A program made the translations under genes and the position numbers. Of a stretch of 64,000 bases of DNA, positions 25,650 through 34,304 are shown one piece after another. Under the pieces are notes generated by a model. It saw nothing but the letters and a program-made list of their open reading frames with translations. It was not told the origin of the DNA and searched no databases. The stretch covers positions 2,976,001 to 3,040,000 of the forward strand of contig OZ223259.1 in the NCBI GenBank assembly GCA_965140555.1, in the 5' to 3' direction. Source of the DNA: UBA1351 sp965140555 (GTDB taxonomy: Bacteria; Bacillota; Clostridia; Lachnospirales; Vallitaleaceae). The stretch's first letter is position 1; each line of letters opens with the position of its first letter.

Positions 25650-27663
25650 AGAGAATAAACCGAGAAAAACAGGGATGTTGTTTAAATTGGCAGTGAAGAG
25701 TATGACGGGGAATAAGCGACTATTCGGACCCTATCTTTTTGCAGGTGGCTTTGCTGTCTTTGCTTTTTTTGTTATGGCGAGTATCGTTGCCAATGCACTT
25801 GTCAGTACATTACCGCATGCAGGCTATGCCATGGTAATGATGGAAATAGGGCTTTTTCTCTTAGGTATTATTATGGTCCCGTTCATTGCATATACCCATG
25901 GATTTCTTATAAAACAGAGATATAAAGAGATGGCGTTATACAGCGTGCTGGGACTTGAGAAGATACATATTGCCAGGATGATGATTTATGAAACACTGAT
26001 GGTCTATGGGATGGTTATGATTAGCGGATGCCTTAGCGGTTTAGTATTAGGGAAGTTATTGTTTATGGTCATGATGCATTTATCAGGTCTGGATATTCAT
26101 GTTGCTTTTCAGTTGAGGTTAAAACCACTTCTTATAACAGCACTCTTCTTTCTTGGCGTCTATGGGATGACGTTGGTAAAAAGCATATGGGAAGTATTTC
26201 GTTCAGGACCATTGAAAATGATGGATAAGCAACGAGAAATTCAACATAAACCTAAATTTGCAGTTGTGCGAGGTCTCATCGGTCTAGCAATTCTAGCATG
26301 GGGATATGAAATTGCTATAACAGCAGTGGTTAATTCAGCAATATTTTTAGATTTCTTTCTTGCCGTCTTTCTAGTCATTATCGGTACGTATATGACCTTC
26401 CGTTCAGGGTTGCATTTACTCATGATGCTTCTCAAGAAACGAAAATCCTTCTATTATCAAGCCAATCATTTTATACCTATATCAGGTATTCACCAACGGA
26501 TTAACCATTCGTCAGCGAGTCTGTCGAATCTATGTATATTTAGTACAATGGTTATTATTACGTTGATGTGCACCTTGGCGCTGTTTAGCGGCCGACAAGC
26601 CATTAGTGATTTTATGTATCCGAATGATATGGAATGGTTTGTCAGTCGAGATGAAGGCAATGAAGATGTACAAGCCTTTGAATCAATAGTGGAAGAGAAA
26701 ACCCAAGGAGAGGTTCCAAACTACCGTATGGGAAGTATGGACTATACGTCTTTTAATGCTATTGTAGAGGACAATCAACTAAAAGTAGATGGAGAAGGTA
26801 GCTATAGATGGATCTATATTACTTCCTATGACAACTTTGTAGGTGTCGAGTCGAGTTTAGGCCGTAGAGTTGAGTTGGAGCCACTAAAGGACTCGGACAG
26901 TCTTTATGTATATTCGACAGGAAAGGTCTATGACAAGGGAAACATCCAAATTGGGAATGAGCGTTATACAACAACAGGGATTGAAGCGAGTATGGGTTTT
27001 GATCCACGAGCAGCGTTGAATCGATTTAATCAAAATTATTATCTTATTACAAAGGATGAAGTAGCGGCCACAGCCTTGAGGAATCATATTAAGGAACAAA
27101 TGCCTGAGGATGGACTTCAATATCGAAGAGGCTATTACATGAATTTTAACCCCGAGGTGATTACCGGAGAGAAAGAAGTCTTTGTCGAAACGATTCGTCA
27201 AGAGGCAGATGCCAAGAACTTATTAACAACATCCAGAAATGGAATCAACGGTTTGGATGATGTGACAGCTATGACAGGTGGACTCTTATTCCTGGGCCTC
27301 TTCTGCTGTGTTATCTTCATGGTATGCTTCGTGATCATTATGTACTATAAGCAAATATCTGAAGGTTATGATGACCGAGATCAATTTATCATTTTGCAAA
27401 AGGTGGGCTTATCAGATAAGGAAGTTCGTCAAACCATCTTGCGCCAAATTATGGTAGTCTTCTTCTTGCCGCTGTTTATGGCATGTCTCCATTCCGCGGC
27501 AGCAATCGGCATGATTAGCAATCTTTTTGCAACGGTAGGTCTTTATGACACCGGTCTGGTTATCCGAAGCGGTATTATAGTGAGTATTGTCTATCTAGTA
27601 ATTTACGGGATATCCTATACTCTGACAGGACGCGTATATTATCGTATCGTTCGTCGGGCGTAA
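25636..27663 (+). CDS. BceB-like ABC transporter permease
   Basis: About 675 aa FtsX-like permease with roughly ten transmembrane helices and a large extracellular domain of about 220 residues between helices 7 and 8 (nucleotides about 26620-27240), the ligand and signal-specificity domain of BceB proteins. ATG at 25636 is chosen with AGGTGG 5 nt before; a GTG at 25624 is in frame but inside the ATPase. With the ATPase and two-component system it should confer resistance to a peptide antibiotic acting at lipid II or related steps (family inference). Confidence 0.9.
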   Translation: MKSAKENKPRKTGMLFKLAVKSMTGNKRLFGPYLFAGGFAVFAFFVMASIVANALVSTLPHAGYAMVMMEIGLFLLGIIMVPFIAYTHGFLIKQRYKEMALYSVLGLEKIHIARMMIYETLMVYGMVMISGCLSGLVLGKLLFMVMMHLSGLDIHVAFQLRLKPLLITALFFLGVYGMTLVKSIWEVFRSGPLKMMDKQREIQHKPKFAVVRGLIGLAILAWGYEIAITAVVNSAIFLDFFLAVFLVIIGTYMTFRSGLHLLMMLLKKRKSFYYQANHFIPISGIHQRINHSSASLSNLCIFSTMVIITLMCTLALFSGRQAISDFMYPNDMEWFVSRDEGNEDVQAFESIVEEKTQGEVPNYRMGSMDYTSFNAIVEDNQLKVDGEGSYRWIYITSYDNFVGVESSLGRRVELEPLKDSDSLYVYSTGKVYDKGNIQIGNERYTTTGIEASMGFDPRAALNRFNQNYYLITKDEVAATALRNHIKEQMPEDGLQYRRGYYMNFNPEVITGEKEVFVETIRQEADAKNLLTTSRNGINGLDDVTAMTGGLLFLGLFCCVIFMVCFVIIMYYKQISEGYDDRDQFIILQKVGLSDKEVRQTILRQIMVVFFLPLFMACLHSAAAIGMISNLFATVGLYDTGLVIRSGIIVSIVYLVIYGISYTLTGRVYYRIVRRA

Positions 27664-27775
27664 CATTCAGATCAAGTTTAGTCGAGGCGTTTAGTGACAA
27701 GAAATCAGTCCTTGTGTTATGCTAAGAAGAGAAGGGGAAGCCACCTCCGTGGGCAAGAGAGAAAGGTTGGTACTT

Positions 27776-29461
27776 ATGGCAGTACATACTAAGAAATGGG
27801 TCGTGATTATAGTGATATTTATGGTAGGAGCTTGGAGTATAGGAAGTGATATAAGCATTTATAGTCAATCAGAGCGTGCTATTTATGTGGCCCTAACAGG
27901 TTCAGATGACGGTAAAGGAACGCAAGAGTTTCCATATAGAAGTATTACGAAAGGACTATCTGAACTTAGCCCAGGAGATACCCTTCTCATCGGATTCGGT
28001 GTGTATGAAGAAAAAGTGGAGCTGGAAATAAGTGGTGAAGTAGATGCACCGATTACACTCATAGGAATCCCCGATAAGGATGGGAAGCTTCCTATAATCA
28101 CGCAAGATACATCGGATAAGGATGCACTACTGACAATACATAATCAAAGTCATATCGTGGTGAAAAACCTACATTTTAAGGGGAATAACCGAGGCGATAC
28201 CCCAATGGGGATATTCGTTGAAGGAGAAGGTAGCGGTTATTATTTTGATCACATAGCCATCAGTGAGATTGAGTCGGATCAGGATGCCCATGGTATGGCC
28301 TTTTATGGGACGGACGGTGCGTCGCCCTTAGAAAACATTATCGTACAAAATAGTCGAATCTATAATTGCCGCCTCGGATCCAGTGAGGCGTTGGTATTCA
28401 ATGGGAATGTAAGTCACTTTCTTGTTGAAAATAATCAGGTATATAACAATAATAATATCGGTATTGACTGTATTGGCTTTGAAGGCACGGCACCGGATAA
28501 TGACCAGGCACGTAACGGAGTTATACGTAACAATTGGGTTCACCATATTACGTCGACGACGAATGTGGCTTATGACTTTGAAGGGTCTGCCGGTGGTATT
28601 TATGTCGATGGGGGGAAGTCGATTCTTATAGAAAATAATAAGGTAACCCACAGCGATATTGGGATTGAAGTCGCTTCGGAACATAAAGGGAAGGTGACAG
28701 ACGGTGTTAAGGTGATTAATAATCGGATTGCCTATAATACGCTCTATGGTATTGCTGTAGGTGGAGCTTCAAAGAATAATGGTTATGCCATAGATAACGT
28801 GTTTAAGGATAATGTTCTTGTGTCAAACGCAGTGGATATAGCTATTCAACAAGCTAGGGAAAATCGCTTTCAAGAGAATGCTATCTATACTACAGAGATT
28901 TCCCGCGAAGGCGATACAGAGGAACAAGCTTGGATGGGAAATCATTGGTTTACGACAGAAGATAGATGGGATGCCGGTGACCTTTTGCAACAAGCAGGTA
29001 TCATACAAGGCATAAACGGGAATCTTCTTAGAGATGAACCGATGACAAGAGAAGAGTTAATAACGGTTATTTGGCGTTTAAGGGGAGAGCCGACCATGGC
29101 AGTTGATGCCATGCTTTCTGATAATCAAGGTCCTGTGCAGTTTGATGATGTGCCCTCTAATCACTGGGCGGCTGAGGTTATTAACTGGTCAAGAGCGGAA
29201 GGAATTACATTGGGCATCGGAAATAATCAATTCGGTCTTGGACAATCGGTGACACTGGGTCAGGTGCAGTTATTTATGGAAAGAACTTTATCCTTACTAC
29301 ACCCAGTATCTACTCAGCCAAAGGAGATTCAAGAAGTGGTACGAAGGGATATTTTTGAACATATTGCTCTAGCAATTGGGGCATCAGATAATCCATATCA
29401 AAGTATTGATAATGACCTTTATAAGCTATTCCAAATCAAGGCATTGTTAGCAGAAGCATAA
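27776..29461 (+). CDS. Exported parallel beta-helix protein with C-terminal SLH-like domains
   Basis: About 561 aa. N-terminal signal/anchor (about 8-28), then a right-handed beta-helix (DUF1565/NosD-like start IYVALTGSDDGKGTQEFPYRSI and repeated NN.I....GI units), and a C-terminal S-layer homology part: MTREELITVIWRLRGEP, FDDVPSNHWAAEVINWSRAEG. ATG at 27776 has GAAAGG nine nt upstream; a start at 27719 is less likely. Beta-helix proteins bind or cut polysaccharide; the SLH part would hold it on the cell wall. No catalytic residues could be assigned. Confidence 0.8.
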   Translation: MAVHTKKWVVIIVIFMVGAWSIGSDISIYSQSERAIYVALTGSDDGKGTQEFPYRSITKGLSELSPGDTLLIGFGVYEEKVELEISGEVDAPITLIGIPDKDGKLPIITQDTSDKDALLTIHNQSHIVVKNLHFKGNNRGDTPMGIFVEGEGSGYYFDHIAISEIESDQDAHGMAFYGTDGASPLENIIVQNSRIYNCRLGSSEALVFNGNVSHFLVENNQVYNNNNIGIDCIGFEGTAPDNDQARNGVIRNNWVHHITSTTNVAYDFEGSAGGIYVDGGKSILIENNKVTHSDIGIEVASEHKGKVTDGVKVINNRIAYNTLYGIAVGGASKNNGYAIDNVFKDNVLVSNAVDIAIQQARENRFQENAIYTTEISREGDTEEQAWMGNHWFTTEDRWDAGDLLQQAGIIQGINGNLLRDEPMTREELITVIWRLRGEPTMAVDAMLSDNQGPVQFDDVPSNHWAAEVINWSRAEGITLGIGNNQFGLGQSVTLGQVQLFMERTLSLLHPVSTQPKEIQEVVRRDIFEHIALAIGASDNPYQSIDNDLYKLFQIKALLAEA

Positions 29462-29479
29462 TCTTTACATAAAATTAAC

Positions 29480-29518
29480 AACAAACGCATCGACAAGTAT
29501 CGATGCGTTTGTTATACT
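29480..29518 (+). terminator. Perfect 14-bp hairpin, terminator and arsR operator/promoter overlap
   Basis: AACAAACGCATCGA (29480-29493), 6-nt loop, then TCGATGCGTTTGTT (29500-29513) form a perfect 14-bp stem with a weak T tail, likely ending the beta-helix gene. The same DNA holds TCGACA (29490-29495), 17-bp spacer, TATACT (29513-29518), a possible arsR promoter, and an ATCGA-N6-TCGAT palindrome repeated at 29522-29543. Confidence 0.6.
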
Positions 29519-29521
29519 AGT

Positions 29522-29543
29522 CACATCGAAACTTATCGATGTG
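29522..29543. promoter_or_regulatory. Second ArsR-type operator candidate
   Basis: CACATCGA (29522-29529), 6-bp spacer, TCGATGTG (29536-29543). It shares ATCGA-N6-TCGAT with the palindrome at 29486-29507, with centres 36 bp apart. The first overlaps the -35 region, this one the likely transcription start of arsR, a layout suited to autorepression. Confidence 0.65.
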
Positions 29544-29574
29544 AAAGTTTGAATAAAGAAAATGAGGTTATTCC

Positions 29575-29901
29575 ATGAATCAATATAAAGAACATGCCAT
29601 AGTATTCAAAGCGTTTTGTGATGAGAATCGTCTGCATATCATTGATTTGTTGAAATCGGGAGAGCAATGTGCATGTACGTTGCAAGAAGCGCTGAACATT
29701 GCTCAATCAACATTATCCCATCATATGAAGATATTAACAGAAAGTGGCTTGGTATCCCATCGAAAAGATGGAAAATGGACCTACTATTCTCTCGATGAAG
29801 GGGGAGCCGCAACGATTCAAAATATCTACGATAAATACCTAACGATGGATGAAACCATAAAAACACCATGTCAGTGTGATGATCAAAGGAGAGCTATATG
29901 A
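29575..29901 (+). CDS. arsR: ArsR/SmtB family repressor
   Basis: 108 aa winged-helix repressor. The metal-binding box of ArsR is seen as SGEQCACTLQEAL (Cys pair, about 33-36) followed by the recognition region AQSTLSHHMKIL. A further CQC occurs near the C-terminus (PCQCDD). As(III)/Sb(III) binding would release it from the palindromes upstream. It overlaps the next gene by 4 nt and heads an operon with a reductase/rhodanese and Acr3. Confidence 0.88.
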   Translation: MNQYKEHAIVFKAFCDENRLHIIDLLKSGEQCACTLQEALNIAQSTLSHHMKILTESGLVSHRKDGKWTYYSLDEGGAATIQNIYDKYLTMDETIKTPCQCDDQRRAI

Positions 29902-31538
29902 AAATAATTGTTATCGGAGCCGTGGCAGGAGGAACGTCAGCGGCTGCAAAAGCACGTCGTAATGATGATTATGCAAAGATTACCTTATATGAAAGAGATG
30001 AGGATATATCCTATTCCGGTTGTGGAATGCCTTATTATATCGGAGACCGAATTCATAACAGTGATGCCTTAACACCAAGAGATCCTGAATTTTTCAAGAA
30101 AAAATATGATGTAGATGTCAAAATTCGTCACGAAGTGCTTTTTATTAATCGTGAAGGAAAAACAGTCAAGGTCAAAAATCTAGAAACAGGTGAAGTGTTT
30201 ACAGATGCGTATGACAAGCTGGTTATAGCGACAGGAGCTTCTCCCTTTATACCCCATATAGAAGGCACGAATAAGCCTCATGTGTTTGTGCTGAGGACAA
30301 TGAATGATGCAAGACGTATCAAAAGCTATATTATGGAGAATAAACCGAAGGAGGCTGTTATTGCCGGAACCGGATTTATCGGGTTTGAACTTCTTGAGAA
30401 TTTCATGGACTTAGATATGGACGTCACCATGGTTGAAGTTGCCGATCAGATTACTCCGAATTTGGATAAGGATATGGCTACTTATTTGGAAAATCAATTA
30501 AAGGAAAAAGCGGTTCGCATCTATAAAAATCATGGCATTGAATCCATTGAAGCGGATAACGTTATACTGGATTCGAAAGACATTATCCCCGCCGGACTGG
30601 TTATTTTGGCGACAGGAGTACGACCCAATACCGGGCTGGCAGAAGAAGCGGGTATTATATTAGGTGCTACCAAAGCCATCCAAGTGACAACCCGTATGCA
30701 GACAAGTGACCCGTCCATCTATGCCTGTGGGGATTGTGTAGAAACTTTTTCTGCAATTACAGGTAAACCGGTCTATCATCCCCTCGGTTCTACAGCTAAC
30801 AAAACCGGTCGTATTTGTGGGGATGCCATGACAGGTGGTTCCTTGCGTTATCGCGGCAACTTAGGAACCGGCATTTTTAAGCTTTTCGATTTAACCATAG
30901 CGACAACGGGACTATCAGAGAAAGCGGCTCGTGAAGAAGGCTATGATGTGGAAGTGATTCATAATATCAAACCGGATAAACCGGCCTACTTTGACGGTGA
31001 GGAAATGCTCATTAAAGGGATTGCAGACCGAGAGACAGGACGCATCTTGGGGGCGCAGATTATCGGAACACAGGGCGTGGATAAGCGCATAGATGTATTG
31101 GCGACCTTAATCACCTATAAAGCGTTAGCCGAAGATTTGTTCCATTTAGACCTTGCCTATGCACCGCCATATTCGACAACAAAGGATCCGGTACATTACA
31201 CGGGGATGATTTTGGAAAATGCCATACATGAAGGACGGCCATTAACGACGTCAGATGCCTTGCGACGTCAAGAGGAGGACTTTCAGATTGTAGATGCCCG
31301 CTCGGCTAGTGACTATGAGTCCAAAGGGCATGTGGAGGGGGCAGTGAATATGCCTCATGCTAAGATTAGAAGTCAAATTGAGTCTCTAGACCCTAATAAG
31401 AAAACAGTGACCTATTGTAATAAAGGGGTAACTGGCAATGCAGCACAAAATATACTAAGGCAACGTGGTTTTACAGAGGTTTATAACCTGTCCGGCGGTC
31501 ATAAGTTTTATAAGGGAACTCAAGAAGATGACAAGTAA
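29898..31538 (+). CDS. CoA-disulfide-reductase-like flavoprotein with C-terminal rhodanese domain
   Basis: 546 aa fusion. FAD-binding GAVAGGTSAAAKARR at the N-terminus, the redox Cys42 in SYSGCGMPYYIGD typical of CoA-disulfide reductase/NADH oxidase, a second nucleotide-binding GTGFIGFELLENF, and ACGDC; the last 90 residues are a rhodanese domain with the active Cys in TYCNKGVTG. Known relatives reduce CoA disulfides or persulfides. In this operon it may supply thiol chemistry for arsenic stress; that link is inference. Confidence 0.88.
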   Translation: MKIIVIGAVAGGTSAAAKARRNDDYAKITLYERDEDISYSGCGMPYYIGDRIHNSDALTPRDPEFFKKKYDVDVKIRHEVLFINREGKTVKVKNLETGEVFTDAYDKLVIATGASPFIPHIEGTNKPHVFVLRTMNDARRIKSYIMENKPKEAVIAGTGFIGFELLENFMDLDMDVTMVEVADQITPNLDKDMATYLENQLKEKAVRIYKNHGIESIEADNVILDSKDIIPAGLVILATGVRPNTGLAEEAGIILGATKAIQVTTRMQTSDPSIYACGDCVETFSAITGKPVYHPLGSTANKTGRICGDAMTGGSLRYRGNLGTGIFKLFDLTIATTGLSEKAAREEGYDVEVIHNIKPDKPAYFDGEEMLIKGIADRETGRILGAQIIGTQGVDKRIDVLATLITYKALAEDLFHLDLAYAPPYSTTKDPVHYTGMILENAIHEGRPLTTSDALRRQEEDFQIVDARSASDYESKGHVEGAVNMPHAKIRSQIESLDPNKKTVTYCNKGVTGNAAQNILRQRGFTEVYNLSGGHKFYKGTQEDDK

Positions 31539-31564
31539 TACTTCAGATGAAGAAAGGAACAATC

Positions 31565-32620
31565 ATGAAAAAACAACAGCAGCAAGCCGGAGGTATCGGC
31601 TTTTTTGAAAAATATCTGACCATATGGGTGATTCTTTGCATGATTATCGGTGTCGGTATCGGACAGTTCTTACCTCAGATCCCTGAATTTTTAGGTCGAT
31701 TTGAATATGCCAATGTGTCTATACCCATCGCCCTGTTAATTTGGCTGATGATTTATCCCATGATGTTGAAGGTGGATTTTGCCAGTATTAAAGCCATTCG
31801 ACAGAATCCCAAAGGGCTCTATGTAACATGGATTGTGAATTGGCTCATTAAGCCATTTACTATGTTTGGTATCGCTTATGTATTCTTCTATGGAGTCTTT
31901 GGTTCTTTGATTGAGCCGGAGTTGGCGAAAGATTATTTGGCAGGAGCCATTTTGCTTGGGGCAGCCCCTTGCACAGCCATGGTCTTTGTGTGGAGCCACT
32001 TGACGAAGGGGAATCCGGCCTATACGGTGGTTCAAGTAGCAACCAATGACTTAATTATTCTTGTTGCCTTTACACCGATTGTTGCCTTCTTGCTCGGCAT
32101 CGGCGGGGTTCAGATTCCATGGGGTACATTGATTCTATCGGTGGTATTGTTCGTTGTCATCCCACTTGTGGGTGGGGTTTTGACACGATATTTTATGGTG
32201 GCATCTAAGGGGGAAGCCTATTTTTCCCAAACGTTTTTACCAAAATTTGATAACATTACGATTATTGGACTGCTATTAACCTTGATTATTATCTTCTCCT
32301 TCCAAGGACATGTCATTGTGGATAATCCGTTACATATCCTATTGATTGCCGTACCGCTAACCATTCAAACCTTTTTCGTATTCTTTATCGCTTATGGAGT
32401 GGCTAAATTGGTAAAACTTCCCCATAATATCAGCGCACCTTGTGGGATGATTGGAGCATCGAACTTTTTCGAATTAGCTGTAGCGGTAGCCATTGCCTTA
32501 TTCGGAACCGATAGCCCGGTAGCGTTAGCAACCATTGTCGGTGTTTTGGTGGAAGTTCCGGTGATGCTGATTCTTGTCGGTATTGCCAATCGGACGAAAA
32601 GATGGTTTGTAGCCGAATAA
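31565..32620 (+). CDS. acr3: Arsenite efflux transporter Acr3
   Basis: About 351 aa with ten predicted transmembrane helices. Acr3 hallmarks are the Cys in GAAPCTAMVFVWS (helix 4) and the Glu in NFFELAVAVAIALFG (helix 9). ATG at 31565 is chosen; an in-frame ATG at 31547 would place the purine-rich AGAAAGGAA inside the gene. It exports arsenite using the proton gradient (family knowledge) and closes the arsenic operon. Confidence 0.93.
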   Translation: MKKQQQQAGGIGFFEKYLTIWVILCMIIGVGIGQFLPQIPEFLGRFEYANVSIPIALLIWLMIYPMMLKVDFASIKAIRQNPKGLYVTWIVNWLIKPFTMFGIAYVFFYGVFGSLIEPELAKDYLAGAILLGAAPCTAMVFVWSHLTKGNPAYTVVQVATNDLIILVAFTPIVAFLLGIGGVQIPWGTLILSVVLFVVIPLVGGVLTRYFMVASKGEAYFSQTFLPKFDNITIIGLLLTLIIIFSFQGHVIVDNPLHILLIAVPLTIQTFFVFFIAYGVAKLVKLPHNISAPCGMIGASNFFELAVAVAIALFGTDSPVALATIVGVLVEVPVMLILVGIANRTKRWFVAE

Positions 32621-32627
32621 AAAAGAC

Positions 32628-32656
32628 TTGAAAATACATGGAGTAGAAGCTATAAT
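32628..32656 (+). promoter_or_regulatory. serS promoter
   Basis: TTGAAA (32628-32633), 17-bp spacer, TATAAT (32651-32656). The transcript would begin near 32663, at the 5' end of the T-box leader. Confidence 0.7.
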
Positions 32657-32659
32657 AGG

Positions 32660-32881
32660 ACATAATAAAGTAATGATGAAAGCTACGATGATACGACATC
32701 TCAAGAGAGCCGATGGTTGGTGTGAATCGGTGATGAACGACATCTTTCCACTTTCGGAGCTTATCAACGATGAGTTGAAGAGTGATACCCTTTATCGTAT
32801 CAGCAAGAGGCCGCATGTGCGGCAATTTGGGTGGCAACGCGGAGCTCTTTCGTCCCAGTTATACTGGGATGGAAGGGCTTT
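32660..32881 (+). ncRNA. T-box riboswitch leader of serS
   Basis: The leader has the T-box sequence GGGTGGCAACGCGG (32829-32842), a distal stem I segment AGAGAGCCGATGGTTGGTG near 32707 and a terminator stem (32843-32858 with 32864-32879, loop TTATA, then TTTAATTATAG). The uncharged tRNA-Ser should bind the TGGCA side and favour antitermination. Serine codons TCC, TCG and AGC all occur in the specifier area; I cannot decide which is used without folding. Confidence 0.9.
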
Positions 32882-32886
32882 AATTA
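32843..32886 (+). terminator. T-box terminator stem
   Basis: A 16-bp stem with a few G-T pairs (32843-32858 against 32864-32879) directly follows the T-box and is followed by T-rich sequence, 20 bp before the serS ribosome binding site. Confidence 0.75.
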
Positions 32887-32905
32887 TAGTTAGAGGAGTG
32901 AAATT

Positions 32906-34195
32906 ATGATCGATTTAAAATTTTTACGTGAAAATCCTGAAGTTGTAAAAGAGAATATTAAGAAAAAATTTCAAGAGGAAAAACTGGTATTGGTGGACGA
33001 AGTGATTGAATATGATCGTCTACGCCGTGAAGCACAACAAGAAGCTGACCAATTAAGAGCTGATCGTAAGCAATTATCGAAGCAAATCGGTGCGTTGATG
33101 GGACAGAAGAAGTTTGATGAAGCTGAAGAAGTAAAGGCAAAAGTTACAGCTGAAGGTGAACGTCTTACAGAGCTAGAAGAACAAGAAAAAGAACTAGCTG
33201 TCAAAGTGGAAGAGCGTATGTTGGTGATTCCGAACATTATGGATCCAAGTGTACCGATTGGGAAAGATGATAGCGAAAATGTTGAGCTTGAAAAATTCGG
33301 AGAGCCGGTGGTTCCTGACTTTGAAGTTCCTTACCACACAGACATTATGAAGCGTTTTGCAGGTATTGATGTGGAAAGTGCAGCCAAGGTTGCAGGTAGC
33401 GGTTTTTATTATCTTATGGGAGATGTTGCCCGCTTACACTCGGCTGTGATCTCTTATGCACGTGATTTTATGATTGATCGTGGCTTTACATACTGTATTC
33501 CACCGTATATGATTCGTAGCGAAGTCGTTACCGGTGTAATGAGCTTTAGCGAAATGGAAGCGATGATGTACAAGATTGAAGGGGAAGATTTATACCTCAT
33601 CGGAACCAGTGAACATTCCATGATCGGTAAGTACATTGATACTATCGTTCAAGAAGATACACTCCCTCATGCTTTAACGAGTTATTCCCCATGTTTCCGT
33701 AAGGAAAAAGGAGCTCATGGTATTGAAGAACGTGGTGTGTACCGTATTCACCAATTTGAAAAACAAGAGATGGTTGTTGTTTGTCGTCCGGAAGAAAGTA
33801 TGGACTGGTATGATAAATTATGGCGCCATACTGTTGACTTATTCCGCTCTCTTGATGTGCCGGTTCGAACATTGGAATGCTGTTCCGGGGATTTGGCAGA
33901 TTTGAAAGTTAAATCCGTGGATATCGAGGCATGGTCTCCACGTCAAGAAAAATACTTTGAAGTCGGAAGTTGTTCAAATCTGGGGGATGCACAAGCCCGC
34001 CGTTTGAAGATTCGTAGTGTTGGTGACAGTGGTAAAGGGTATGTGCATACATTGAATAATACGGTTGTTGCACCACCGCGTATGCTTATTGCCTTCTTGG
34101 AGAATAACTTGAATGCTGACGGATCCGTATCCATTCCTGAAGCTCTACGCCCATATATGGGAAATAAAACAGCGATGATTCCTACAAATGACTAA
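32906..34195 (+). CDS. serS: Seryl-tRNA synthetase
   Basis: 429 aa, normal length for bacterial SerRS. N-terminal coiled-coil arm (about 25-100, RREAQQEADQLRADRKQLSK...), motif 2 FRKEKGAHGIEERGVYRIHQFEK, the SCSNLGDAQARRLKIR segment and motif 3 LNNTVVAPPRMLIAFLENN. It charges tRNA-Ser. Controlled by the T-box leader upstream, and expressed from its own promoter. Confidence 0.96.
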   Translation: MIDLKFLRENPEVVKENIKKKFQEEKLVLVDEVIEYDRLRREAQQEADQLRADRKQLSKQIGALMGQKKFDEAEEVKAKVTAEGERLTELEEQEKELAVKVEERMLVIPNIMDPSVPIGKDDSENVELEKFGEPVVPDFEVPYHTDIMKRFAGIDVESAAKVAGSGFYYLMGDVARLHSAVISYARDFMIDRGFTYCIPPYMIRSEVVTGVMSFSEMEAMMYKIEGEDLYLIGTSEHSMIGKYIDTIVQEDTLPHALTSYSPCFRKEKGAHGIEERGVYRIHQFEKQEMVVVCRPEESMDWYDKLWRHTVDLFRSLDVPVRTLECCSGDLADLKVKSVDIEAWSPRQEKYFEVGSCSNLGDAQARRLKIRSVGDSGKGYVHTLNNTVVAPPRMLIAFLENNLNADGSVSIPEALRPYMGNKTAMIPTND

Positions 34196-34249
34196 TATAA
34201 AATAAAAATTTGTTGTTATGTCTTGACTTTGGACTATATGCTTGAATAG

Positions 34250-34300
34250 AAACCCTCTATAGCGTATCATGAAGGTAATATGATATGTTATGGAGGGTTT
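34250..34300 (+). promoter_or_regulatory. Leader hairpin that covers the FGGY kinase ribosome binding site
   Basis: AAACCCTC (34250-34257) is complementary to GAGGGTTT (34293-34300), which contains the ribosome binding site; inside, TATCAT (34265-34270) pairs with ATGATA (34280-34285). The structure could hide the site or act as a weak attenuator. No riboswitch class is recognised. Confidence 0.5.
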
Positions 34301-34304
34301 GTCT

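Noticed and set aside
27719..27775. Longer N-terminus of the beta-helix protein
   Set aside because: The extra residues are charged and precede a normal signal/anchor; no ribosome binding site was seen for the earlier start.
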